Assembly (NCBI GenBank): GCA_002081555.1
Contig: MZNV01000651.1
Span: 1-34,248 of the forward strand
Length of the DNA: 34,248 nucleotides
Direction: 5' to 3'
Source: Protostelium mycophagum
Taxonomy: Eukaryota; Evosea; Variosea; Protosteliida; Protosteliaceae
Shown here: one piece after another, positions 1-11,909 of the stretch
Layout: each line of letters begins with the position of its first letter
Position numbering within the stretch: the stretch's first letter is position 1
Made by a program: the position numbers and the translations under genes
Notes under the pieces: model-generated
What the model saw: the letters and a program-made list of their open reading frames with translations, nothing else
The model's database searches: none
What the model was told of the DNA's origin: nothing

Positions 1-773
1 ATTTTATGTTCAGAGGCTTATTGTCTTGTATTTTTAACATCAAATCTGTAAGTTAAAATTTTAAATAGGTAAATTCTGAGCTTAATTTTCTAGGTCTCTA
101 TGATAGAGTTGAGCTTACTCTGTCAAAGCTTATTATGACAAAATCCATAAAAATAATTCATTCAAATAAGCTTATAGATGGCCAACAAACCCTTTTTACT
201 TAATAGAGGATAGACAGAAACAGAACATTACATTTGTCTAAATGATCACATTAGAGGAGCACAGGTAGATTAATTAGCAGGGAAAACATTGAAATATTAT
301 AGGCTAATAATACAAGCATAGAAGCAGAAAGATCAGAAGAGGAAAGAGGAATTGAAGAAGACCACACAAAATATTTTTTCTGACATTGAGAATTGGCCAG
401 AATTTGGGGATAATTTTTCTGAGGAACTGGATGACAATATGTTTGTGTTTGAGAATTGATAAAGAGAAAATATCAAAAAGGAGTTTTGATCATTTATTTG
501 TGTTGTAGTTATGATACAAACCGGAAAAGTTACAGTTCCTAGAATCCACCAGTCGAAATTGGTTTGCACGGCTTTGTTTTCACTTTCCAGAGACCTTGAC
601 CACACAGGTAGACGCTCGATTCTAGACGTCTTATTGTACTACTGCCGTCTCTCATTCATCGTAGGGTCCATCTTCAATCTGACTTATTTCTTTTCAAACC
701 ACCGTCGTTCAAAGAAGACCCTTCGAGCTTTTGTCTAGGTAACAACACCAATATTCAGATGGCTGAGTCCAAT
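1..773. other. AT-rich stretch without a supported gene
   Basis: Short open frames exist on both strands but none shows recognisable motifs, a consistent splice pattern or plausible protein composition. I see no tRNA fold and no obvious repeat. It may hold the downstream flank of a gene outside the window. Confidence 0.5.
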
Positions 774-1013
774 TTAAATTTTAGGTTGTAATTCTACCGG
801 CGGTGGCGGTTCTGGCGGGGTGGCGAAGGCTCCTCCTCCACCGGGGAGGGTGATGACAGAAGAAGATAACAGATAAATAAAGTCAATTCTTTGGTGATCG
901 AGTGGGGCACATCTGATGATTTTAAATTTCACATTCCTTGCGACACGATCACAGAATCCTCGTAATGAGTCTCTAAATTCATCCATTTGGGCTGATGCTT
1001 TCGATTTTGTCAC
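774..1013 (-). CDS. Doubtful 79-codon ORF with a glycine/proline-rich tail
   Basis: This open frame starts MTKSKASAQMDEFRDSL and ends in a GGGG stretch followed by PPEPPPP. The first 45 residues look protein-like (charged, helix-prone), but no family is recognised. The frame may be one exon of a larger gene, because the sequence just upstream (GAAGGGAAGGTGACAAAATC on the minus strand) can be read through. No neighbour supports a function. It could equally be a chance ORF. Confidence 0.2.
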   Translation of the reverse strand: MTKSKASAQMDEFRDSLRGFCDRVARNVKFKIIRCAPLDHQRIDFIYLLSSSVITLPGGGGAFATPPEPPPPVELQPKI

Positions 1014-1216
1014 CTTCCCTTCAAATTGATCTTCGTGTGATTTTCAAGAGTAAATGGCTCCTCAACATTTCGATTTCATCTCTTGGAGATCATCAGTTAC
1101 GCACACCACAACCTATTCTGGTGCATCGTTCTTTGTTTGCATCACAGGATTAGTGATTGCCATTGTTGTAGATGACCAAATCTCTCGAAGGGTGATACAA
1201 GACACATAAATTTATT

Positions 1217-2370
1217 TCAGGCTGGGACTTCTTGTCCCGTGATGTTGTAGGAGAGAATTCTCTGTGTGTACAGATCCACCGTATAATAATTGTATGGAAG
1301 AGGCTGGTTGAAGGGGTCAAGTTCTTGATCGTCTGAAACCCTGTGTTGCTCGATGTCTGGTTGTAGTCTGGGGGATGTGAGGGGTCGAGTGGATATTTCT
1401 TGCTTGATTTTCGGCAAGTTGGTTCGTTCTTGCTGGATTTTGAGAAGTCGAAGCGCACAATCCTCCGCGACAAAAGCCAAGAGATCTCGGAAGTCGAGGT
1501 TCTTTGAGGTATGAATTTCGTCGATGGAAGTGTCTAATCCTGGACCGACTCGGTACTCTACAAAGCACCAATCCTCGTGGCCGTCCAAAAATGTCGCCTG
1601 AAGATTTCATGTGAGATGTCAAAGATGTTGACATGACCTACAATTCGTCGTAGTTTTAAACCTCTATACGCTGCGTAATGAAGTCGTTTGTATATATTCT
1701 CTCCCACTCTAATCTGACCTCTGCTTGGTTTCCAGTAGATTCCATCCAATTGGCCAGAAGGTAGAAACTTTCCTTGAAAAAGATACATGTGAGGGAGAGC
1801 CTCTGAGATGTTGGGATGTTTCTTGTCTAAAGAGTTCAATACCAGGACTACAAATTTGATGTGTGATTGATTTCCCACCAATCACGGTTTGAACACTGGT
1901 GATGTAGTGGTCTTTAGTGATCTTCTCATTGTTCACAGCCACAGTCAAAACAGTGTGTATGAACTCTTTCCATTCTATATTTGTCCAGAATAAATTGTTT
2001 GTCTTCAGATAGTCCTTGTATTTCAAAAGGAAAGACTCTTCATGTCCATAAGGTCCATTGGTGATCATCGGCATCTTTCGTGGGCTGCAATTCGTATTTC
2101 TCGCGTGGAGTGTGCCAAATGTTCTCGCGAAATTCACGTGCCAGTTGAGTTTCACTCGATACTTACCGTTGTTGAGAAGTCCTGGTGTGGAGAACCGGTT
2201 TATGCGACACTTCCGTTGTGACCAAAACACTGGTGCCTCGTGGATTTTTAGGACAACTTTGTCGTGTTGGATCTTTGAAAAATTGTCTTTGGCTCCTATG
2301 CCACCTTGTCGTGAACCAAATTAACTCGATAATCTCATTGTTTAATGTAATTCTATTTCTTTATCCTTTT
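1217..2370 (-). CDS. Unrecognised multi-exon protein, 5' end unresolved
   Basis: Four exons join in phase: 1217-1597, 1642-1847, 1879-2084 and a first exon ending at 2167 with a GTAAGT donor. Intron 1848-1878 is only 31 nt and intron 1598-1641 is 44 nt. The joined frame is open throughout and has normal composition, including MITNGPYGHEESFLLKYKDY, QLDGIYWKPSRGQIRVG and GLDTSIDEIHTSKNLDFRDL. It ends YNITGQEVPA and stop. The first exon is open from about 2370 but has no ATG, so the true start is either in a short unseen exon or at an internal ATG (2074). I recognise no family, no signal peptide and no membrane segment. It lies downstream of, and in the same direction as, the GPI-type gene that ends at 2375. 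Confidence 0.5.
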
Positions 2371-2374
2371 CAAT

Positions 2375-3847
2375 CTAGAATGCCATGATGGCAGCTGCAA
2401 TAAACATGGTAACTCCAGCAACAACACCACTTGCTGAGCCGGTTGCATAAGTGCTGGTTGTAGGGCCGCCCGAAATTCCGTTGGTGGTAGCCGCATTTGT
2501 AGTGCTGGTGGAGGAAGTTGTGGTGCCGTTGGAGGCAGAAGTGGAGTACACGGCGTAAGTCGAGAAGTGTGTCACCTGGATAGTGACGGTGGCAGCGATT
2601 GGATCATACAAGGAATCTGTCAGGATCTGAGCGGTGTTGGAGGTGGTGTTGTAGAATGCCCAGACAAATTGCTGTCCAGCTGCCAAGGCAAGGCCGCTGG
2701 TGTTTTGTACGAGAGTTGCGGCCAAGTTGACCTGTTGAGAGACGGAAGTGTTGTAGGAGATTCCGGCATAAAATGTGTTTGAAGAGCTGTAAGTGACACC
2801 ACCGACAGTTCCAGAAGTCGCCACAGTGGCAGCAGCGCCGGCAGTCAGACCAACATTTGCGTTGTAAGCGGTATTTACGCTAGTTGAGATGGTACTGTTC
2901 GCCTCGTTGTAAAGAGAGATGGCAAACTTTGTGGCGAAAATGTAAGTGGTTTTTGCCTTTGCGACAACCTGCAAGAATAAATTTAAATAAACTATAGCAG
3001 TAAAACTACCTTAGCGGCAACTCCATTGAGGACGGGGAGAATTGCGGGGGTGTTGCCAGAAACTCCAATATTCAAGTTGACACTTGCAGCAGATGTAACA
3101 GCGTACTGAACAGGTGGAAGCGTGAAGGTGACGCCTACATCAATGAGAAAAAATCAATAAAACGTTGTACACACTCTGAGCAACTCCGTTTGTATAATTG
3201 ACAGCCGAAGGAAGAGCACCGAAAAATCCGGGCTGAAGGTTGGTATTTCCAGAAGAGTAGGCCTGGTTGGAGCCATCAGAGGTGTTGACGGCGTAGAAGA
3301 GCTGGAGGTTGGGGTCGACCGCGTTGAATAAATTCAAAAGTGACTGGGTCTGGGAAAGAGTCACAAAGAAAGAGAAAGAACCGGGTGCGAGAGTCGTCGT
3401 ATAGATGAATCCAAAGTTGGCATTGGCGTTAGCTCCAGTTGCTCCAGCGGCAGCGCCTCTATATTTCGTGAGTGGTGAGTTAAGAAAGGAGATGATTACG
3501 TGGAAGAGAAACCAGAAAAGGAGTTGAAGCTGGTGCCGAGAAATTGAGTGAGGCTCACAGTGACATTTCCAGCGGCACTATTTCCATCAGCATCAGAATC
3601 ATGAAAATGAACGTGTTGATCACCTGGCGGTGATGGTGAAAGTGGCATTGAGGTTCGATGTGAAGAGACCTCCGGCTAAACCAAGGTTGAAAGAGTAAGA
3701 AGCTGTTCCAGCGACCGCAGAGAAGGTGTAAGTGTTCAGAGTAGTCTGGGCACCGAATGAACCAGTTCCATTGAATGAACCAGAGGGTAAGGTAAATGCT
3801 GCAAAGCAAGCGCTAAAGAGGGCGAGAAGTAGAGTTGTCTTCAGCAT
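2375..3847 (-). CDS. Secreted, probably GPI-anchored surface protein (434 aa)
   Basis: Five exons (3624-3847, 3500-3577, 3175-3458, 3010-3134, 2375-2968) join in phase to 434 codons. The start is the only ATG giving a signal peptide (MLKTTLLLALFSACFAAF). The body is rich in Ser, Thr, Ala, Gly and Asn, with many N-X-S/T sites and beta-type composition. The last ~60 residues are a Ser/Thr-rich stretch followed by a hydrophobic tail (SGVVAGVTMFIAAAIMAF) with no cytoplasmic charge, the usual layout of a GPI-attachment signal. No conserved domain is recognised. Family-blind inference: an outer-surface or cell-wall protein. The neighbouring unknown gene is downstream on the same strand, and the SCP2 gene diverges across about 600 bp. 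Confidence 0.75.
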
Positions 3848-4451
3848 CTGTGTTACTGCTTGTCGCTGTTTCGGCTAGAAAATGAGAATTCTGCCTGCAA
3901 AACTGTTACACCGGTATCGGGATATATATCCGTTGCTTACCGCTCTGTTTTCCTTTGTTGCCGTGTATTATAATTTCGGCTCTTTCGGACCGATACCGCT
4001 GTCGGTGACAGCCGCTCAATTTTAGGTGACTATCGGGTCGTAATAATTCGGAGCCCAATCTCTCGATCTGCCCCCAAGCAAGGAATTGCAATATTCCTCG
4101 CCTGACGCGGGAACACTCGTGAAATTACATGATCGCAGTGGTGGGTTGCTTAAAATATGCTCTTCGACATCAAGGGGATTCATTCTGTGAAGACACTTTC
4201 ACAGATCCTCTTAATTTGTGCGTCTGAGAGAGGCTGTGTCTTTGCCTATCATTCTCTGAAGATGTCTTTTTCGCTGCAAGTCTTGGTTATAATCTACCAA
4301 GTTTCCCTCACCACTTTAAAACTGGACTTTTCATGAGCTTGTGTGAGGGTTTTAGGGTTTGCGTTGACTTTGTCGTTTTTTCTTTCTGGATGTCATTCTA
4401 CAAGTGGGAACCTGACTTTTCCACATCACAAACCAAAACACAATCCACATA
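3848..4451. promoter_or_regulatory. Divergent intergenic region between the GPI-type gene and SCP2
   Basis: These 604 bp separate two divergent start codons. No coding signal is seen. It contains a TATA-like run (GGATATATATCC near 3919-3930) and several copies of TTACCG/CGGTAA-type sequence (for example around 3937 and 3998-4006). No promoter element can be assigned with certainty. Confidence 0.3.
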
Positions 4452-4853
4452 ATGGCCAACGAACTCAAAGCATCTAAAGTATTCAAGGACCTCGAATCCA
4501 GAATCACTCCCGAGCTCATCAAGCAACTCGGTGGTGTCTACCAATTTGATATCACAAAGGACGGCAAGACCCACCAATGGACTGCTGATCTCAAGAACGG
4601 AAAGGGTTCTATTGCCCAGGGACCTGCTCAGAAGGCCGATTGCACCATTACTGCTGGAGATGACGATTTCACCAACTTGATGACCGGAAAGGCCAACCCC
4701 CAACAACTGTTCATGAACGGCAAGCTCAAGGTATGTCCGATAACAACTAGAAAAAAACATCCAGAATAATGTGGTCATTCTGCGCAGGTAAAGGGAAACA
4801 TGGGTCTTGCCATGAAGTTGACAAAGCTCCAACCTCCCAAGTCCTCTCTTTAA
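4452..4853 (+). CDS. SCP2 sterol-carrier-type lipid-binding protein
   Basis: Two exons (4452-4730, 4788-4853) encode 114 residues, the usual size of a single SCP2 domain. The hallmark order is present: VYQFDITKDGKTHQWTADLK, then ADCTITAGDDDFTNLMTGKA, then QLFMNGKLKVKGNMGLAMKL. The family binds sterols, fatty acids and acyl-CoAs in a hydrophobic tunnel, often inside peroxisomes. The C-terminus is PPKSSL; SSL resembles a weak type-1 peroxisomal signal rather than canonical SKL, so peroxisomal location is only inferred. The gene converges on RPB2, and an AATAAA at 4856-4861 follows the stop at once. Confidence 0.93.
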
Positions 4854-4855
4854 AA

Positions 4856-4861
4856 AATAAA
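4856..4861 (+). terminator. Polyadenylation signal of the SCP2 gene
   Basis: AATAAA lies 3 nt after the TAA stop of the SCP2 gene. The opposing RPB2 stop codon is at 4886-4888, so the two transcripts almost certainly overlap at their 3' ends. Confidence 0.6.
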
Positions 4862-4881
4862 GAACACGATTACAGCATGTC

Positions 4882-4887
4882 TTTATT
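4882..4887 (-). terminator. Polyadenylation signal overlapping the RPB2 stop codon
   Basis: On the minus strand the end of RPB2 reads GTC TAA TAAAG, so AATAAA shares two bases with the stop codon. The same TAATAAA arrangement ends SPT5 and the CTR gene in this window. Confidence 0.5.
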
Positions 4888-7800
4888 AGACCCTCGGATT
4901 TACATCGTCGGCGACTCTGACGAAGAGCCTGGGAGCTACAGACATAGCTGCCAATTCTTGGAAAAGTAACTTGCAGGCGTACGGTATGTGCACCTGAGAT
5001 ATCTACCTTGATCAGAACACATTTTTTTTAATGTCTTCAAAAACACTCACCTGTGTCTTATTTCTGCACCGCCGACATTCGAATGTATTCTTCTTGAGGT
5101 TCGCAATGGCAATCAAACCACACATGTCGCAGATGTGGACGGTGTACTTGTCGGACTGATCGAAAAGTCTCTCCTTCAAGAACTGCGCGGCACCATGAGA
5201 GATCATACAATCTCTCTCCATCTCTCCGAAACGAAGACCTCCATCTCTGGATCTTCCCTCGACTGGTTGTCTCGTCAGAATCTGGACAGGACCTCTAGCT
5301 CTAGAGTGGATCTTGTCATCCACCATGTGCTTCAATCTCTGGTAATAAGTGGGTCCGATGAAGATTCTGGCGTCTAAACGTCTGCCGGTGTGTCCGTTGT
5401 AAAGAACCTCATATCCTCTCTTTTGGTATCCCCATTGATGCAGTTGTTTAGAAATCTCATCCACGGTCACGTTAGTGAAAGGTGTGGCATCTCCTTCCTG
5501 TCCCCAAATAGAAGACAACTGTTGCATGTCAAACGTGCTACAACCAAGATAAAATTATTAATTTCTTTGTAAAATAAAACAATAAATTATGCTCAAATAT
5601 TTCTACGGCTCTTTACCTTGCCCATGAGACACTCTACAAGCTGACCGATGGTCATACGAGAGGGGATAGCGTGAGGGTTCACGATAATATCGGGGACAAT
5701 ACCCTCTACAGTCCAAGGCATGTCCTCCTGTCTGTATGTGATACCACAAGTACCTTTCTGTCCATGTCGAGAAGAAAATTTGTCTCCGATCTGCGGGATA
5801 CGCACTGATCGCACTTTGATCTGTGAAATGATTAAATTCATCATTCATTTTTTTGAAATTTGAATTTGAAATTTAACGGCCAAAACAGATCTTTCCAAGA
5901 AATTTCACCTTTGTAAATCTGAAACCTTCTTGACTCGTCGTGAGCATAACGTTATCCACGATTCCACTCTCACTGCTACGGAGGGCCGTACTGGTATCCT
6001 TTCGGGTGTATTTCTGCGTCTTTGCGCCCATGGTGTCCTCTTGCAAGATGAGTGGTGTCGTTTTTCCCACGATGATATCATCTCCTGACACTCTGGTTCC
6101 GGGGGATGTGAGCCCGTCTTCGTCGATCTTCTCGTAATTACCATGTCTCATTCCACTGGTGATCTCCTTGTTAGGTCTGCATCATTCAGTCTCATTTTGT
6201 GATGTGCCGCAGAATGATCCACGTCGCATTGTTGCCGTTTTTCAATTGTTGTGCGCGGCTCTGCCGCACTGTGAAATCCTCTACAGTTGAATGTCCACAG
6301 CCAAAAGAACAAACCTCACCTCTCAAACTCCTCCATGCAGAAGCTTCCCTGCTTCTTCTCGTCATCTTTATATGAACGATAGAAGACAGATCTAAAGAGA
6401 CCTCTGTCTATAGAGGACTGGTTCACGATGACAGAATCCTCCTGGTTGTAACCACTGTAACACGCGATCGCGACGATGGCGTTGATACCTGCGGGCAGTT
6501 CTCGGAAATGCAAATGCTCCATGGCCTTTGTGGTAACCAGAGGTTTCTGTGGGTAATAGAGGACGTGTGCCAGAGTGTCCATACGTAATTGGTAGTTTGT
6601 GATGTAAACGCCCATAGCTTGTTTACCCATAGCACTTTGGTAGGTGTTACGTGGACTCTGGTTGTGATCTGGGAAGGGAATGATGGAGGCACAGATACCT
6701 AAGATCATGGAGGGGTGAATCTCCACGTGAGTGTAGGTCATGCAATATGGCCTGAAATATTGGTCTGGGTGAAGGCGAGCTTTCACATCGGCTTCTCTTG
6801 ACTCTTTGATCTGCTCATGATGAGCGTCTTTGAGATTTATGATTTATAAGTTAATCACTCTTTACACAGATTATATAGATTCAAACTGTCAATCGGCATA
6901 TAAACATGAAGACATCACCACAATAATAATTATTATTAAATATCACGATGACTCACCTCATCTATCGTCATGGCGCACATGATGGTCTCCTCCTCTTCAC
7001 AATCCACAAGTTCTATGAACCCCTTGCTCACAAGGTCTGCCCATCCCCATTTCTATTATTTAAGATCAGTTTCCGACTGTTTTTATTCACAAAAAATGAT
7101 ATTCTGCATACCTCAGTACCCTCGCCAGTGAGGTTCCTCGCATGAGATTTTCTCATTTTAACGGTCATATTGTCGACAATGTACAGTGGTCGACAACATC
7201 TTCCGGGGTCAGTGTACAATCTCAACTCCCTCTCCTTGATGTCCCTCACTACAGCGACCTGTCCCGTTTTTTGAATATCTTATGGCGTTGTAGATAAACA
7301 AAATACCTCAGCTGACACGTCGAGAGCTCTTCTGAGAGTCCTCAAGGTGACCACAAGTGTGTCTGCCTGTGTGTGAATACCGACCCAATTTCCGTTGACG
7401 AAAATCTTTGTTGCGCTCTGTATGGCACTGAGCGGAATTTCTTCGAGATTTTGCATGGCCCATTCTTCCAAGAAATCAGTTATAGGGGCGGATTGACCTC
7501 CGACAGAAATGTAGGCCATAAGTGCGAGGTTCTTAACAAGCCCACAAGCCTAAGCACATGAGAATCTCGTTCTTTGCTAAAAATAGATCCGTACCTGTCC
7601 TTCGGGGGTCTCTGCAGGGCAAATCATACCCCAGTGAGTGTTGTGAAGCTGACGTGGCTTAGCCAATTTACCCTCACGTCCTATGGGGGAGTTGAGACGT
7701 CTCAAGTGAGACAACGTCGAGGCAAAAGTGAGACGGTTCAGCACTTGGGCGACACCAGCACGTGCCTGTTGAAATCAGATTTTCACGCCAAAAATATCAT

Positions 7801-9651
7801 GATAATTGTGAGACTCACTCCTGCGGCACCCTGAGTACCCCAGTTTCCAGTGGCGAGTGAATACTTCAACCCGTTGGTGATCGTCTTTGGCTTAACAGCT
7901 CTCGCCAAGTTGAATTCACCTGAATTTTCTGTGAATATTCTCCCCGCCAAAACTGGGGCTTACCTCCAGAGTCGATGGACTTTTGAAGGTATGTCTTCAC
8001 ATCTTTCGTTAATTTCTTGAACAATTGTCTGAATAAAGAACCAAGAAGAGGTCCTGCCAGATCCAAACGCTTGTTACCATAGTGATCACGATCGTCTAAA
8101 GGTCTGCGGTTCAAAACGGCCACTACAACGCGTCAATTTTGTCTGAAATACGCTCAAGTGAGAGACTTACACAGCAGCCTGTGAATAATGTATCCAAAGA
8201 AGAAGGTTTTTTTGGTCTCGCATGAGTCAACAACACCAACATGAGGAAGCCATTCCTTCTGTAAGATATCCTTTGCATATTTGATTCTGTCTTTACGGAC
8301 ATAAGCACCGTTCTGGGGTTGTCCTCTCTTTCCAATGAAATCCAAGGCGATATTTTGCTCTTGGATCACAAAGGCCTGTCTTTGTTATTTCTCATAAGTT
8401 GAAATAAATTCACCTCTTCAAGACTGGGTCTTAAGAGCTCCATCATCTTGTTGTCCTTAAAATTGTAACAAATTCTCATCAAAATGTCACGATCAGCCAC
8501 AAAACCGAGGGCTCTGATGTCATCAATATCATGATTACTCGGGTGAAAAAATACCTGAAGACGATGATGATGGGAATATCTTGTCTGATATAAGGTATTG
8601 TAGCTCTGATACAATTCGATTTTCCAGAGCCCTTTTATTCTTCAGTATCACATCACAGCTACACGATCGTCCATGCAGAATTACCTTGTGGAGGATTTTG
8701 ACATAAGTGGTACTGGTGGGTCTGCTTCCTGTTTCTAAACAAGATCTACACTCTGCCACATAAGAATATTTCGAAGGTTGACTCTTCTTAAAGATGTACA
8801 CGTGGTTATGACTCATCTTCTCTTGGGCAATGAGCACCTTCGCAGATGAATAAACATGTCCATAAGAAAATAAAATGAATTAAATGATCTGACCTTCTCT
8901 CCTCCATTGATGATAAAATAACCTCCTTGATCATAAGGACATTCACCCAGATCACTTAATCCATTCTCCACGTCTAAAGAGTCTGCGAGAGTGCAGTATT
9001 GTGATCTCAGCATAATGGGGACCTTTCCAAGGAAGAGAGGTTTAGGTAAGGCCTCCTCCTCAATTGACTCTCTGCCGTCTTCTTCTGTAATAGTCTTTTT
9101 CGTGATATCGACATAAAGAGGAGAGGAATATCTGTTGGGGTCAACGCGACATCCTAATATGTGATTCCCGGACGATTCGAATTCAAGACTCACGTAAGAT
9201 TTCTGAGACGAGCTTGATTAGGGAAGATAGAGAGGGTCTTTCCGTCTGCTTCCGTATTTGTGGGCTTACTTAGATAAATTTGTCCAAAGTTGATCGTATA
9301 ACGTATCTAGTCATCACAGTTAACCAATTTACACAAGAAGCACATGTGACCATGTTTACCATGGGAGGTTGTGCTTGTCCAGGTATGTGTTGTGATTCAG
9401 GGACGAGCAGCAAGTCAGGGCTCTCGTCTACGATTTCTTGCATTGTATTTTGAATAAAACCATCGAAAGAGTCCAACTGCTGTCGAACAAGTCCTTTGTC
9501 TTCGAAGTAGGAGCTGATAACTTGCCATGTATCCTCTTGACCAATCTCGGGGTCATTTGCTATAAAGGGTTGATATATAGACCTCTATATATCACACCAA
9601 CGAAACATGCGTACCTAAATCATCAGCCAACCTGCTATCATCGACATCCAT
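4886..9651 (-). CDS. RPB2: RNA polymerase II second-largest subunit RPB2
   Basis: Nineteen exons join in phase to 1192 residues (family about 1170-1225): 9615-9651, 9360-9559, 9194-9306, 8894-9131, 8685-8837, 8555-8631, 8414-8513, 8171-8375, 7964-8122, 7819-7919, 7595-7765, 7307-7549, 7112-7258, 6957-7052, 6320-6810, 5909-6176, 5617-5820, 5051-5518, 4886-4993. It forms half of the Pol II active centre. Diagnostic stretches appear in order: [96 protein letters not shown] (the acidic pair near the catalytic Mg), [22 protein letters not shown]. The clamp zinc site is CDMCG followed by [21 protein letters not shown] ends the protein. The start MDVDDSRL gives the usual short acidic N-terminus. Only 158 bp separate it from the GH15-like gene upstream. 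Confidence 0.97.
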
Positions 9652-9809
9652 CCTGCTCAATGTCCCGCGATCACACAACTGATTTTTCTTCCTTCAGAAT
9701 TCACAACCCAAAAAAAATGGAATTTTCTGACAGGAATTAAAAATTAATTTTCAAGAGGAAAACAGAAACAAATTCCCTTGTTTTCCTTTCTTTATATTCG
9801 GTATAATGT

Positions 9810-11909
9810 TCAGTTGTAAAGGTCGGACCATGGGGCACTGAGGGCGCTGGCAGCCTCGATGAGCCCAACGGTGGCTGTGTTGTGAGGGAAGTTACCCCAG
9901 AGCTCGCCTGTTTGAGTGTCAACAGTGTCGGAGATGAGTCCGGCGTGGTTCAGGTTCTTCAGAGCGTTCTCGAAGAGCTCACGGGCCTCATCACGACGTC
10001 CGAGGGCAGCGATGGCACGGATGTATCTAAGCAGGTTAAGACCACTTTCAAAAGACATTATCCGTACCTGAAAGTGGCAGAGTTCTTGGCAATCTTGGAG
10101 TCCTTCGAGATGAGGATCTGCTTGTTGCGAAGGAGATCCTTCTCGATGGCAGCGACAGTTCCCTTGAACTTGTCATCTGTTCCCTTGGCGAATCCAATGT
10201 CGGCGAGGACGAGGAGATCGGCAGTGACGTCAGAACCACCCCACTCTGAGGTGAAGCTGTTGAGCTGAGCGTTCCATGCCTTAGATGTGATGGTCTCGTG
10301 GATCTCCTTGGCAACTCCGCTCCAGTATTGGCTTCTGTCGTTCTTTCCAAGCTTTGTGGCGATCTTGCTCAATCTGTCGGCGGCGGCCCAAGACAACACA
10401 CTGGTGTGGGTGCGTACAGACTGGGAGTCGGTGGGGTTAGCGTAGGTCTTCTTGGCGGCCTCTCCAAGGAGCTCCAACTTCTCGAACAAGCTGCACTCTG
10501 TTAGTATGACGTCATCAGAACACAGCACGACTCACAAATTGTCTCCTGTCTTCTTAAGTCTCTCGTCGAAGAAAGTCTGGGTTAGGGCGAGGATGATGGT
10601 TCCGTAAGCCTCGTTTGTCTGCAGCTCGATGTCTTTGGTTCCGAGCTTGACTGGGCCCAGACCTCTGTATCCTGGAAGTCTGTGCATGTCTCTCTCGAAA
10701 AGACGAGTCTCGAGAGAAAGTCCGTAGACAGACTGGATTCTCTTGTCGGTCTCGTCCTTCTCGGTGAACTCCGCAACAATGTTGTTCAAAAAGTTGAGGT
10801 AGCTCTCCATGGTAGCAGCTGCTCCCAAGCTGTTAAGGGCTTGTACGACCTTTTATATCGTGAGTGATGTGCACGATCACAAAGAGGATGATTACCTCAG
10901 CAGAGTTTCTGAGCCAGTTGTATCTGAGATCTTTGTTCTCACCGTTGGGACCGGTGGGGACGGAGGTTGTCAGGGCAGAGACGAGAGCACCAGTCTCCTC
11001 AAAGTGCATGGCCTTCAAAGTGATGGCAGAGCGGAGTACGTGCTCTTGCCATTCGTAGGGGATCTGTAGACATCAGAAGAATGTCGGAAGAACGTCAGAC
11101 TCACGGTAAGTCCTCTAGACCAGTTTCTCCAGAAGTTGACGGTCTTGGTGAGGTATCCCTCGGCCAGCTCAGAAAGAGGCTGCTTCAAACTGTCGTCTGG
11201 CATGAGGACCAGGTACAAGGGCTCGTCGACCTCAAAGAGGACCTCATCGACAACGTAGGAAATGGGGGCGTTGGTGGTGAGACGGATGGTGAGGTTAGAG
11301 AGGAGGTAACGAATGTGGTTGCTTCCACGGGTCTTCTCTGGGGTACCCCAACCGTAACTTTTTTTGGTTGAGATTTGTACAAGCTGATCGCAGAAAAAAC
11401 TCACCCAAAAGTGGGACGCAGACGAATCTGAGCTCTGGGGCGTCCCTTGATGGGTTTGATGATTCTGACCAACATGTTAGGTCTGTAGTCACGATCTGCA
11501 GACTCGAAACGAGGGCAGAAATCGATGATCTCGAGAGAGCTGTCGTTTGTGTGTAATTTGGTGGAAAGAACAGCAGTGTTCTTCAAGTAGGTCTGTTCGG
11601 TCTTTTGGAGACCAGGTACCAAAACATCGAAGAAACCAATGTCGCTAGAGGTGCTCCTACCCACAATCAGATCTGTTAGCACTGATGAGATCATAAAGTT
11701 CTCACGTGGACTTCTTCAGGAGAGAGCAGAATACTGGATCTCCATCGAAACGAGGAAAGCAAGACCATACAACCTGTGCCTTACGATCTGATGAATGTTA
11801 AACACAATTGCAACGTGTCTAGCCCACCGATCAGAGCACTGAAATTGCAGTTGCTGACAACAGCGAGCTCAAGGCTCTGTTGTTGCTTAAGAGGGTTTGA
11901 TGAAGTCAT
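9810..11909 (-). CDS. GH15 glucoamylase/trehalase-family protein, possibly inactive
   Basis: Eight exons (11828-11909, 11706-11787, 11405-11656, 11105-11357, 10896-11063, 10536-10849, 10068-10490, 9810-10026) give 596 residues. The N-terminal beta domain shows VVSNCNFSALIDRKAQVVW and CFPRFDGDPVFCSLL; the catalytic (alpha/alpha)6 barrel shows KDLRYNWLRNSAE, LPGYRGLGPVKLG, THTSVLSWAAADRLSKIA, AALGRRDEARELFE and GELWGNFPHNTATVGLI. Family members hydrolyse alpha-glucosides such as maltose, starch ends or trehalose. The family's W-E-x-R stretch carrying the general acid appears missing: TDSQS runs directly into VRTHTS. The usual LRDA is LRNS. There is no signal peptide, so a cytosolic protein is likely. 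It is divergent from TreS across about 200 bp. The start at 11909 is the first ATG in frame. Confidence 0.85.

Noticed and set aside
4769-4969. Plus-strand ORF continuing after SCP2 (reads [14 protein letters not shown])
   Set aside because: It begins inside the SCP2 intron and runs antisense to the last RPB2 exon, whose frame is confirmed by RPB2 conservation.
5530-5545. GGTTGTAG as acceptor of the RPB2 intron 5519-5616
   Set aside because: Using it breaks the reading frame. The next CAG (acceptor before 5518) keeps phase and gives the conserved spacing between MGK and GDATPF.
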